Part shown: piece after piece, positions 24,840 through 38,104 of the stretch
Layout: every line of letters starts with the position of its first letter
Numbering within the stretch: the first letter of the stretch is position 1
Origin: Arabidopsis thaliana
Lineage: Eukaryota; Streptophyta; Magnoliopsida; Brassicales; Brassicaceae
Direction: 5' to 3'
Assembly (NCBI RefSeq): GCF_000001735.4
Contig: NC_003071.7
Coordinates: 15,289,443-15,353,442, forward strand
DNA length: 64,000 nucleotides
Notes under the pieces: generated by a model
What the model was told of the DNA's origin: nothing
Database searches by the model: none
What the model saw: the letters and a program-made list of their open reading frames with translations, nothing else
Program-made: the position numbers and the translations under genes

Positions 24840-25900
24840 TATTTTTACTTTTCTTCACTCTTACTTAAATCAGAACCATTTGAGAAAAAGCTTGGAACTT
24901 TCTATTTTTTCCACTGCAAAAAGTTCAATAATTTCTTCAATAAAAGAGATCACCAATTTTTTTTAAAAATCACGATTTTATAAAATGATCAGATCCACTT
25001 TTTTCTGGGGTTTTAGAGAAAGAGAGATCTCCGGAAGTCATTGATTTTGGGTGAGTGGCGACATGAACGATTAATCCGTTCGTTAGGTGAAAGAGAGACT
25101 TTTTAGATTCACAACAAAATGTAAAAAAAAGTAAGAAAAAAACAAAATTCATTACCAGTAGAATCAATGGTTATGGTGGTGATGGAGAGAGTTAGTTCGG
25201 TGGTAGCTATGAGAGGATAAGATCACTGATGCTTCGTTTCTTCTCTTGGAATCGATGAAGTTAAAGAGTAATATAGAAAAAGCTTTTTTGGCCTAACGTA
25301 TAAAGAAGAGGATATAACATGTGTTGTTGTGTGTTTCACTATTTTTCATAACCGTTTGTTTATGTAGGGCGAAAGTTCGTTTGGTTGGCGGGAAAAGTTT
25401 TACGGAATTTTATTTTAAAAATAATGATTCTTTTCTACAAAATCTCCTAGACTATGGGAAAGATGATTTAAAAAGTTAATAATATTGTCGTTGTTATCGT
25501 CATCGTCATCATCGTCTTTTCTGTTATCTTTTTCTCTTTAAAATTTCGTATTTTTTCTCGTTTACGTAACTATTTAAAATTATATGAACTAACTAATTTT
25601 ATAATTAATAGAAATTATAAAATAATCTTAATTTTGCTTTAGATATAAAATAATTAGAACTTTATTTATAAATTTATCATCAAATTATGATTTAAACAAA
25701 TAACATGTTATGTAATCCACGTTTATAATTTTGATCAATAATATATTATTTTGCTAATTTTTACGTAATCTCATAAATTTACACGTTTTCGTTTACATAT
25801 GCAGAAGTTAAATGATTCGTTTTAGAATTATTATTTTCCACTGATATGGGAGCTAGTGTAGTAGAGTGATTATTAGGCTAGTTGCCCAACGAGTCTTTCG
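24840..25900 (-). promoter_or_regulatory. ROS1 promoter with methylation-sensing function
   Basis: This interval lies immediately upstream of the ROS1 start. It is established for Arabidopsis that a short methylation-monitoring sequence and a neighbouring helitron make ROS1 expression rise with promoter methylation. I can place the promoter by position but cannot delimit those elements from sequence alone. Confidence 0.4.
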
Positions 25901-27297
25901 TTTTTGATCATTCCAAATGTTTTAGTCTAGTACGATAGGAGTCAAAATACTGCACCATATGTGTGAAACTGTGAATGTGTGTGAAAAAAAGAGTAATTAG
26001 TGTGCTAACCTTTGATTTCCTGTCATGCAAGAAACCTTCAAAGAGACGTACATGAGAAATGAGTATTGTAAATCATTTATTTCATGGACTTGGTTGGAAT
26101 CTTAGTGAATCGTTGTTGTCAATCTTAACAACTTGTTGGATTGGTTATGAGCCTATGACTTATGACTTATGAGTGAGTCAATGGTGGTCATAACCTAATG
26201 ATTGGGTTATGAGCAAAGAAATTTGGAATTTGTAAAAAAAAAAAAAAAAATCAAGAGCTTTTTTGTGTGGACATATCTATCCTAGAAACTGAGACGAATA
26301 ATAGTGGATAAAAAGTTGGGAACGGATTATTCGAATGTTTAAAACTATTATTGAAAACAATACAACTAAATATGGTACAAAAGTAAACGAATTCGTATAG
26401 CTAAACCTAATTCAAATTACGAAGCTAATCCATACTTGGATCCTAAACGCTTTTACTTTTACTTACGGTTTCTTTTTCAAAAAAGTTTTTACAAATTTGG
26501 GTTTGTCTTATGAAGATTATGGCAGAAGAGACTGATCAAAAGTGAATGCCTAATTCGGTTTAATCCATTCAAGTTTATCTTAAACAATGAAACTGACCAT
26601 GAAAGTGAATTCAAAGACCAAATCAAAGAAAAATTAAACTGATTTAGTTGTAATATTGGTATTGAATTAAACTATAAATAGAAATAACCAAACATATAAC
26701 CACAAAAGAAGACTATTTATATAAATATATGAGTTGGAAGTCATTTTTGGACTATTATATAAGATCTAATTATCACACGACGTGTGGATGTATGGTTAGC
26801 AGAGTTGTGTTCAGAGAGTTCGATAAAGCCATCACTCCAAACATACAAAATATCCATACATTGATCCACCAATATAACCGGCTGTGTGCCAAGCAAAGTG
26901 AAGCTTAGGCCTAACTAGGGTTCTCAAAAGTTCAAAATATAAAAAATATTTTGGCGTCGACCTTAAAGTCCTTGCTTCATCGACTATAGTCTAAAGCCGG
27001 CATGCCTAAAAACCTCATATAAATCGTCGCTTGTTACTCGATCATACTCTGTAACTATAAATATCCTGATCTTAATTATAACTTGAAATACTACTAATCT
27101 ACGAATCTATCATGTAACCTGTTTACTAGTTTTTATTTAATATAATCAAGGAGATAGGTCACTTGAAAACAAAGACGCCACGCTTGTATCTCAATCCATA
27201 CTTCTATTTTTTGTCTTATGATATGGTATCATTCACGTAGTTTATATATTAAAAAAAAAAAAATATCATTCCCATAGTTCTTAGTTCTTTGTTTTAT

Positions 27298-27504
27298 TCA
27301 TAATTTTATAATATTGGCCTTCCCAAAAATTTGGGTAAGGTCTTGGACATTACAAAGATCCAACATATACAAAAATAAATAATCAAAAAAATCTTTGTAT
27401 GACTGGAGATAATGATCGGATCTTGCTGAAGACCGGAAACAGAGAATCAGAGCAATAGTACCAGCGGATACAAGACCCACGACTTCGCTGATTTGTTTTC
27501 TCAT
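27298..27504 (-). CDS. Possible small membrane protein, 68 aa
   Basis: An ATG-started frame of 68 residues with an N-terminal hydrophobic stretch (VVGLVSAGTIALILCF) directly after a short basic start, resembling a signal anchor, followed by a soluble aromatic-rich tail. It is the only ORF with a sensible composition in a 4-kb gap. No domain is recognised and no homologue is known to me. It may be chance. Confidence 0.2.
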   Translation of the reverse strand: MRKQISEVVGLVSAGTIALILCFRSSARSDHYLQSYKDFFDYLFLYMLDLCNVQDLTQIFGKANIIKL

Positions 27505-29030
27505 AACATGTTTGTGATTATTTTCTGATTTAAGCGTCGAAAGATTTTTTTATCCCATAAGGTCAATCCTCTCAAGCGGTGGCAGGAGATTCCCGTTTCA
27601 CGCACTGTGTGAGACGTGTGAATGACATAGCTCTCGCTTACCATCCACGTCTCATGTATCAGATTCATTCAACTCTTTTACTCATTCACCATGCATGAAA
27701 AGTATAAATTACATTGAATTTTAGCAAAGCACTTAATTCTTATCTTATTATAATCCTATTTTACATGCACACGTTATAATGTTATGATATTATAATACAT
27801 TTTGTATCGACATGATATTATCCATATAAACAATGGTGAAACTTAACTCAAAGAGACAAATACCATATTGTGATTTCATGCAAACTGAGATAGTGCCAAG
27901 TGGAAGCCAAGTGCCATCTTTCGATCTTAAACATGTCACATAGAAGAAGACTACAATAACCCACTTAATAAGTATAAACTTTATTTATTAATGCATGACT
28001 TTTTCAACTGTTCCTTTCCCCATGCAATATTGATCTATCTTTTGGATCATTGTTTATAAAAGTTCACTTAGAACATTCATTCTAGAAAGTATATAAGTCG
28101 ATTCTTTTGATGAACAAACTCCAACGAGAAAGGTTCTTTATATATACTCCTAATAATGGTGATAACGTAGAATATACATATTGTTTACGCCAATTCGCCA
28201 AACAATTCACTCCTTAAAATGACCTCTGATAAATAAAATCGACTAATATAAACCTTATCTACTAATGACACCAACTAATAACACCCATTTAGGGTAATCC
28301 TCATTTATTAAACATAGCTTACTACCTAACAACAATAACAGAATTATTGTTCTATTAATCTTCTTTTTTAATTTTGGGTTGAGTGATAGAAACCAACCAC
28401 CAGACACGTTGTTAAGGAGGATGATGATAACGATTTTTAAAAAAATAAAACAGAAAATAGAAAAAAACTCAAAAGGAGAAAAAAAGAACAGATAGCGAAA
28501 GAAAAGTCTTATTTCTGGAATCAAATCCTTGTGAGTTTTCTTAAGATCAAAACATATAAATTTGTGATTTTGATTATTGGGTTTTGCTCATAGAAGACGA
28601 AACAGAAAGAAACATTCGTAAACAACACCAATACACCAACCCATACAATCTAAATTACATTAACATCAGAGAAAGTTTCAAACTTTTCCAAATCTTCAAC
28701 GCCATTGAAATAGCATCTCACAGGTTAGATTCTTTCATTTAGATATGAATCAGATTTCTGAAAATTTGTTGGATTCGTGAATTCTCATTGTCTTCATGTC
28801 CATTATCGATACCCTGAATTTGTCTGAATCTCCAATATCTAAGATAAGTAATGTATGTCCTTATCTTACTGAATTTGCATGTTCTGTTTTTTTGTTTGAT
28901 CTGTTTTGTTGTTTGATTATCTCTTTTCTGAAGATGTAAAGAGATTATGGATCAAATGATTGTTCTTCTTGTGTTTGCTTAAGAAGTATATGTGGTTTTG
29001 TAGATTGATGAGTCATTAAAGACCGTCAAT

Positions 29031-30641
29031 ATGACGACTACTCCAACTTCATCTGGGAGAAGAAGCATTTCAAGTATAAGGAGAACATCATCAGCTTCTA
29101 AGAAACCTGTTCTTCAATCAGAAGAGAGCGAAAGCGGAAGCGGAAGCATTAACGAGAACACCTCCAAACCTGATTCACCTCTTGCTCAACCGGTTTCTGA
29201 TGGCGAGAGAACAGTCAAGAAGCTACGGTTATCCAAAGCTCTCACTATTAATGAGGGAACCACTGTCTTTGATGCTTGTCGAAGGATGGCTGCTAGGCGT
29301 GTTGATGCGGTTTTGTTAACTGATTCAAGCGCTCTTCTTTCCGGTATTGTTACAGACAAAGATATAGCCACGAGGGTGATTGCAGAAGGGTTGAGACCAG
29401 AGCATACTCTGGTGTCTAAAGTCATGACAAGGAATCCCATTTTTGTCACATCTGATTCACTTGCCATTGAGGCTCTTCAGAAGATGGTTCAGGGAAAGTT
29501 CAGGCACTTGCCTGTTGTAGAGAATGGTGAAGTCATTGCTTTGTTGGATATCACAAAGTGTCTCTATGATGCTATCTCACGGATGGAAAAAGCTGCAGAG
29601 CAAGGAAGTGCTTTAGCTACTGCAGTGGAAGAACGGCATTGGGGAAGTGGAAACTTCGCTTTCATTGATACATTGAGAGAGAGGATGTTCAAGCCTGCAT
29701 TGTCAACTATAGTCACTGAGAATACCAAAGTTGCACTTGTATCAGCATCAGATCCTGTCTTTGTAGCTTCCAAAAAGATGCGTGATTTGCGGGTTAACTC
29801 TGTGATCATCGCGGTTGGGAACAAGATTCATGGGATTTTAACTTCAAAGGACATTCTCATGAGAGTTGTAGCACAGAATCTATCTCCTGAGCTGACTCTT
29901 GTTGAAAAGGTAATGACGCCAAATCCTGAATGTGCATCAATAGAGACAACAATCCTCGATGCATTGCATATAATGCATGATGGGAAGTTCTTGCATCTGC
30001 CGGTTTTCGATAAAGACGGATTCGCCGTAGCTTGTTTAGACGTGCTGCAGATAACTCACGCAGCTATATCAACGGTTGAGAACAACAGCTCAGGAGCTGT
30101 TAACGATATGGCGAATACAATGATGCAAAAGTTCTGGGACTCAGCTCTTGCGTTAGAACCACCTGAGGATTACGAAACACACAGCGATATGTCAGCAATG
30201 CTGATAAATTCAGAAGGGAAGCAGTCGTGTCCATCACAAGGACTTGTGAGCTCGTTTGCTTTCAAATTCGAAGATCGTAAAGGGAGAGTACAGCGGTTTA
30301 ACTCAACTGGTGAGAGTTTTGAAGAGCTGATGAGTGTTGTGATGCAAAGATGTGAAGCGGATTCAGGCCTTCAGATAATGTACCAAGATGATGAAGGTGA
30401 TAAAGTTTTGATTAGTAGGGACAGTGATCTTGTTGCTGCTGTAACTTTTGCTAGGTCTTTGGGGCAAAAGGTTTTGCGACTACATCTTGATTTTACCGAG
30501 ACAATTGCTCCTCTTGAGACGATTGCAGATTTGTCCGAGGGAAATGGCGGTTGTGTTTGGTGGCAGACTGGCGTCTTGGCTGGTGCTATTGTCCTAACGA
30601 GCATAGGTTTATTTGTTTACTTAAAACGTTCCAAGAAATGA
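29031..30641 (+). CDS. CBSCBSPB1: CBS and PB1 domain protein, membrane anchored
   Basis: A 536-residue protein read from one coding exon, with a likely intron in the 5' UTR (about 28724-29003). Order of parts: a Ser-rich N-terminus; four CBS domains as two pairs, at about 62-190 (LRLSKALTINEGTTVFDAC, then VMTRNPIFVTSDSLAIEAL) and 227-352 (VSASDPVFVASKKM, then VMTPNPECASIETTILDAL); a PB1 domain at about 405-492 (FAFKFEDRKGRVQRF to VLRLHLDF); and a C-terminal membrane span (TGVLAGAIVLTSIGLFVYL) with a basic tail. CBS pairs bind adenine nucleotides as energy sensors, and PB1 domains mediate protein pairing. Its biochemical role is unknown. The C-terminal span suggests a tail-anchored protein. 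I recall At2g36500. Confidence 0.93.
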   Translation: MTTTPTSSGRRSISSIRRTSSASKKPVLQSEESESGSGSINENTSKPDSPLAQPVSDGERTVKKLRLSKALTINEGTTVFDACRRMAARRVDAVLLTDSSALLSGIVTDKDIATRVIAEGLRPEHTLVSKVMTRNPIFVTSDSLAIEALQKMVQGKFRHLPVVENGEVIALLDITKCLYDAISRMEKAAEQGSALATAVEERHWGSGNFAFIDTLRERMFKPALSTIVTENTKVALVSASDPVFVASKKMRDLRVNSVIIAVGNKIHGILTSKDILMRVVAQNLSPELTLVEKVMTPNPECASIETTILDALHIMHDGKFLHLPVFDKDGFAVACLDVLQITHAAISTVENNSSGAVNDMANTMMQKFWDSALALEPPEDYETHSDMSAMLINSEGKQSCPSQGLVSSFAFKFEDRKGRVQRFNSTGESFEELMSVVMQRCEADSGLQIMYQDDEGDKVLISRDSDLVAAVTFARSLGQKVLRLHLDFTETIAPLETIADLSEGNGGCVWWQTGVLAGAIVLTSIGLFVYLKRSKK

Positions 30642-30791
30642 TATGTTGAATGGGAACTTAATTGTATTACACTGTTACTTTGTCTTTTTATTCGATTCAC
30701 ATTGCAAAGCAATAATAAAACTTGTTACCAAAACATACTTGTTCCTGTTTGAGAATTGTGATTGTTCTCTCAGTAGTCAATAGACAAGAAG
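30642..30791. other. CBSCBSPB1 3' flank
   Basis: An AATAAAA poly(A) signal lies at about 30713, followed by a short spacer to the first tRNA gene. Confidence 0.5.
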
Positions 30792-30874
30792 GCAGGTTTG
30801 CCCGAGTGGTTAAGGGGGAAGACTTAAGTTCTTCTGCACATAAGTGCGCGTGGGTTCGAACCCCACAGCCTGCA
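30792..30874 (+). tRNA. tRNA-Leu (anticodon TAA)
   Basis: An 83-nt class II tRNA. The acceptor strands GCAGGTT and AGCCTGC pair, the anticodon stem GAAGA/TCTTC encloses loop CTTAAGT with anticodon TAA, the variable arm is GCACATAAGTGC, and the T arm contains GTTCGAA. The discriminator is A. Internal A and B boxes (GAGTGGTTAAGG and GGTTCGAACCC) are intact, and a T-run follows within a few bases as a Pol III terminator. Confidence 0.96.
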
Positions 30875-30942
30875 TATTTTTCCTAAAATCTTTTTTCCTA
30901 AAAACTTCATGCATTGAAAATTTCAAAAAATAAAGAGAAAGA
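30875..30942. other. 68-nt spacer between inverted tRNA-Leu genes
   Basis: AT-rich spacer that must hold the Pol III terminators of both convergent tRNA genes (T-runs near 30876-30892 on the + strand and near 30925-30930 read on the minus strand). Confidence 0.7.
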
Positions 30943-31025
30943 TGCAGGCTGTGGGGTTCGAACCCACGCGCACTTATGTGCAGAAGAACTTAAGTCTTCC
31001 CCCTTAACCACTCGGGCAAACCTGC
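30943..31025 (-). tRNA. tRNA-Leu (anticodon TAA), second copy
   Basis: This is an apparently identical 83-nt copy of the preceding tRNA in opposite orientation: same acceptor stem, anticodon TAA, variable arm and T arm. A T-run follows on the minus strand. With its partner it forms a perfect inverted repeat around a 68-nt spacer. Confidence 0.96.
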
Positions 31026-31638
31026 TTATTGAATATCTGTTAATAAACCAAGTACTTGTTATTATTCTACAACCCAAATTCAAGAAATTTTTGTCCTTCA
31101 CCATCACTTGATTAAGCTTATTTCAACAGAAAGTGAACGATAAAAGTGATAAACCGAGAAGAAAATGATTTATCTACACAATTTTGTATGAATGTTTTTC
31201 TAGTCATCTTCAGATAGTGTTCACACCTTTTTTACGTGTGAACTCTTGTTGAATAATAGTAGTCATGAACACAAGCAGGTCTATTTTAAAACCTTTACTA
31301 GAGTTGCAATTTTAATATAATAATGAAGAACTTATTTTATTTTTGTTAAAACTCCATCGTATGTCACCAGAGATCATAACAATCACATGAGAAGATTAAA
31401 GAGTAAAGCCGAAATTAGATTGAAATAAGGGGCTACCGTCCTCGACAAAGGCAGAGCATTCTCATGTTTCCCTTACAAAAATGAGTAACTTTTCCCAAAA
31501 AGGGTTCAACAAAAGACGTAAGAAACCAAACAAAGAAGAAACAAAAACAGAACGTTTTATTTAATTAAAGCAAATGATCAAACTCAGGTCATCTTCTCCT
31601 CGTCACAAAGAAGACCACTTTGCTTCTAAAAGCTCCAT
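31026..31638. other. Spacer and enolase 3' UTR
   Basis: Upstream DNA of the minus-strand tRNA gene on the left, and the enolase 3' UTR from roughly 31,380. No gene is visible. Confidence 0.5.
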
Positions 31639-34344
<2,706 letters not shown>

Positions 34345-35794
34345 AGCGAGTAGATCTAGAGAAAGAGATAAAGGCGATGTGTTCGAGGGTTTTAGTGAGA
34401 ATCGCTTCAACAGTAGTAGCTGAGGAAATGGGTTGGTGGTCTGGTTCGATATATAAAGACGTCACGGATTTAGCCAAAACCGTTGGATTGTTTTAATAAC
34501 AGCCGTTGGATGAGAACAGTCAGCTCTGATGCAAGAAGCCAAAACGATGCGCTGCACGCCTTTTGCAGAATAGAAGAGTTTTTTCCATATTGTTTTGCTC
34601 CTTGTCCAAGTAATACCGACTATTTTTATTAAAGACTTTAGAACAAGTAAGAATAATATATGGCATCTAGATTTTATTCCATTTTCCGACTATACGTTTC
34701 ACTGTTTCCATTTTTATTTTGTCAATAACATCTTTTATACCATGTTTGAAATTTGGATGGTTGTACAGAACTCTCTAGAAACAATTCACTAGTTGAAAAT
34801 TTTCTTTTTTGTTAAAGGGGTTTCGCTAAACTATAACTTAATGGATATGTTTGTGGGTCAAAAACTTTGGGCCTTACTTATGTGACAAATTCTCCACTAG
34901 GGTTTCAATGTCCATCAACCATTTTTATACGATATTAATGGACCATATTTTTCAGTAATCATTGTTTGATTATGCTTATTCTATATGTATCAACATTTAA
35001 AATGCAAATCACTAGTTCTATAATTCTTATCAAAATGTGGTGTTTGCGTCGGATTTTTGGATGCTCTTTGGACTTTGGAGTTTCAAACTCAAGATTATGA
35101 GGTGATCTAATATTTATTTTAATCTAAGTTACTAATTTTTGAAAATAATTTAAATGTTGCTAAACTATTATGATTTTTATGTTCTTATAAACTTTTTTTT
35201 TTGTTAAAAGGTTCATATAAACTTAGATATTTCTGTTAATAATTTTAATTTCGATTAATTCAAATATAAGTTTTTCATGTTTTATATGAAAAAAATAGTA
35301 AACAAATGCGTTTTACTTATGTAAAAATTGTCAGAAGAAAATAGAGCACAATCTTCCATGTTTCATCAGGCTTCCTCCGAGCCTTTAGTGCTATTTCTTT
35401 TGATAGAATTCGTGAGAGATTCCCCAAATCATAACAAGAAAACAAAATGGTAAACGGGAAATATAACTCGACAAATCAGCGTCGATTAATTGATGTATCG
35501 ACTTTTGTCCATGTATAACAACTGCTGACAGGTGGAATTTTCTGATTGGTCGCTGTAAGTCGATTCACACTACCAAGTTGGATACAGGAAAAAAAAAAAA
35601 AAAAAAAAAAAAGAGAGAAATTAAGGATAAGTACAAAAAAGATTTGTGAGTATCCAAAGAGCCGCTTGAAGAAAAACGCCAAATAAATGGTTTTGATCTC
35701 GTGAAGCCAAATCGCCATTAGTCACCACCTTAAATGACTCACCTAGTATATATATATATGCACCATATGAGTTTGATCAATCTCATTCAATACA
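34345..35794. other. Enolase promoter and first copy of the HAD duplication flank
   Basis: Enolase promoter at the left. From about 34,900 the sequence resembles 37,150 onwards, so it belongs to the duplicated unit. A run of 24 A occurs at 35589-35612 and a TATATATATATG element at about 35747-35760, upstream of the HAD start. No other gene is visible. Confidence 0.6.
35589..35612. repeat. Poly(A) tract
   Basis: Twenty-four consecutive A residues upstream of the first HAD gene. The matching position of the second copy lacks a tract of this length. Confidence 0.9.
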
Positions 35795-37007
35795 ATGGCT
35801 GAAGAAAAGATCAAGAAGAGCTTGCTTGCTGCGGACGACAGCGACGATGAGTACTCAAGAGGTGATACAGTTTCAGATCAGACAGAACTGAGTTCGATTC
35901 TTGATAAACTTAGTCTAGAACCTAAGACGGAGAAAAAGAAACTCTTGGTCTTGAGTCTAAGTGGTCTTCTTCTTCACAGAGTCCACAAAAAAGAGTTGCG
36001 TAAGAAACCCAAGAACCGCTCTCCTGATGCTTCTTGTGGGCCAAATCTTGGTAACGTTTCATTATTCTTTTATTAACTTTGCTACCTTTTTTGTATTTAT
36101 AGTTTATTTGTGTTTGTTTTGTTGTTTAGTGTATAAGAGACCGTTTGCTGAAGAGTTTATGAAGTTTTGTCTTGAGAGATTTGAAGTTGGTATTTGGTCC
36201 TCTGCTTGCGAGTTAGTCTCTTCACTAAACATTCTTATAGTTACAGGTTAATATTGTTGATTTCTTAAGCTTAAATAGTACTTTTTATCTGACTCTTCAT
36301 GTGTTTGATTGATAGGAAAAATGTTGACATTGTTTTAAGCATTGTGCTTGAAAATCTCCAAGACAAGCTTCTCTTTGTTTGGGTAAGACTCTCATTGTAT
36401 AGAGATGTGTGTCTATTTATGTATATATAATTTCGAATACTCTTTTATTGTAGGACCAAGAGAGTGTACGGACAGTGGATATAAAACACTAGAGAACCGT
36501 TACAAGCCTTTGTTCTTTAAGGATCTCTCTAAAGTGTTCAAGTGCTTTAAAGGCTTCTCTGCTTCAAACACCATCTTCATTGATGATGAACCATATAAAG
36601 CTCTTCGTAATCCTGTAAAACACTCGAATCTCTATTATAGTGTTGTTTATCGATAACTTTGTAGTTCTTAATCCTAATTCTAATCTATCTTGATTTGCAT
36701 TCAGGACAATACTGGTCTGTTCCCAATGAGCTATGATGCTTCTAACATAAAGGATAATTTACTTGGTATGCAAAATTTAAACTTCTGCTGTTCACTTCTT
36801 ATCTTTAGACATGCGTTTTGGTTTATTTGTGATTGGTCTTTTATTTTGTTAGATCCGGAAGGAGAGTTGTGTTCTTACTTGGAAGGTTTGGCAAAATCAT
36901 CGGATGTTCAGGCTTACATAAAAGTGCATTCTTTTGGACGGCCCATGATCGATTCTTCTCATCCTGATTGGTCTTTCTACAGCAACGTTTCAAAGATTGT
37001 CTCTTAA
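35795..37007 (+). CDS. HAD/NIF-type phosphatase-like protein, copy 1
   Basis: Six exons fit: 35795-36050, 36130-36211, 36316-36382, 36465-36614, 36705-36765 and 36853-37007, giving about 256 residues. The family is the plant HAD-superfamily group resembling CTD small phosphatases (NIF domain). The region of motif I reads LLVLSLSGLLLHR, where relatives have LLVLDVNG, so the nucleophile Asp is missing. Motif II surroundings (GIWSSAC.KNVD) and the late acidic pair (IFIDDEPYKA) are kept. Exon 4 is odd: the acceptor aligned with copy 2 (36454) would put the frame out by one base and hit a stop, so I used the AG at 36463-36464, which restores frame but drops three codons. This may be a real alternative splice site or a sign of decay. 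I recall At2g36540. Confidence 0.7.
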
Positions 37008-38104
37008 TCTTTTATGATTATTAGTTTGTTTAAGCTTCGTATCTCAATCATTATCTTCTTTTGCTTAGTAATGAACACATTAAAAAGTCTACCTATTTCA
37101 ATTCTAATAAGAAAGATGAATCACTTGTGCTTCAGCATTTGTTAATTCTTCTGTACGTGTTCAATGTCGATCAACCATTTTTATACTGTGTCATGGTTGA
37201 TTATATATTCTCTTTTGGACCCATTTTTCATTAACAATTATTTGATTATGCTTATTCTATGTGTCAAAATTTGAAAATTCAGATCACTAGTTCTAATTTT
37301 TGTATCAAAATGTGGTGTTTGTGTGGGAGTTTAGGATGTTCTTTGGAATTTCAAACTCAAGATGATGAAGCTAGGTGATCCAATATATATTTAATCTAAC
37401 TGGTAATTTGTTAAAATTTGTAAAATAATTTGAATAACGCTAAACTGTATATGGGTTTCCATGTTTTTATATGAAAAAATAGCAAACAAATTCTTCTACT
37501 ATTTTTTTCGTCAACAAATTCGTTTACTTATTTGACATTTTTTTCAGAAAAATATATAATACAATTTTCCATTCAGCTTCTTCTGAGCCAAGTGAGATTT
37601 CATTTAATAGGATTTCTTTTGATTTTAAAACAATAAAAACAACTGGTAAACGAGAAATAGAAGTTGATTCAGTTTAAATTTATAGGATTTTAGTCTTTCA
37701 ACATTTCTATTGTTGGATTCATCAAAAACTTTAAATGAGATTCATTATTCATATGAGGAAAAAATCAACTTTCAAAGCGATGGAAAAGATGTACAGTATC
37801 TACATTTTCCCATGTATGACAGGTGGAATTATCTGATTGGTCCCTTTTAAGTCAATTACTAATGGTCTTTGTCTCTGACTCTCTTCGAATCAACAGAAAA
37901 AGTGAAAAAAGATAGTCATTAGAAAAACAATTAAAGATAAGTACAAAAAAAGATTTTGTGAGTATCCAAAGAGCCGCATGAAGAAAAACGTAAATTAAAT
38001 GGCTTTTGATCTCGTGAAGCTAAATCGCCATTCGTCACCACCTTAATGACTAAATCCTCTACTATATATGCACCATATGAGTCCTTACTGTCTTAAGCAT
38101 AACA
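37008..38104. other. Spacer between the tandem HAD genes
   Basis: It contains the 3' flank of copy 1 and the duplicated upstream region of copy 2, with the same TATA-proximal arrangement (ACTATATATGCACCATATGAGT before the start). No separate gene is visible. Confidence 0.6.

Larger units (their letters stand above)
24831..29030. other. ROS1 promoter region and 3-4 kb gene-poor interval
   Basis: The first several hundred bases (24831 to about 25900) are ROS1 leader and promoter. A GT at about 25157 on the minus strand suggests a leader intron. From about 25,350 the sequence is very AT-rich with poly(A) at 26234-26250 and looks like decayed transposon DNA, but no intact element could be delimited. 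One small minus-strand frame is at 27298-27504. The right end is the CBSCBSPB1 leader, with a 5' UTR intron from about 28724 to 29003 (CAG|GTTAGA to TTTGTAG). Confidence 0.45.

Noticed and set aside
25350-26900. Possible helitron or other transposon beside ROS1
   Set aside because: A helitron is known near ROS1, but I could not find definite ends or coding remnants, so no boundaries are claimed.
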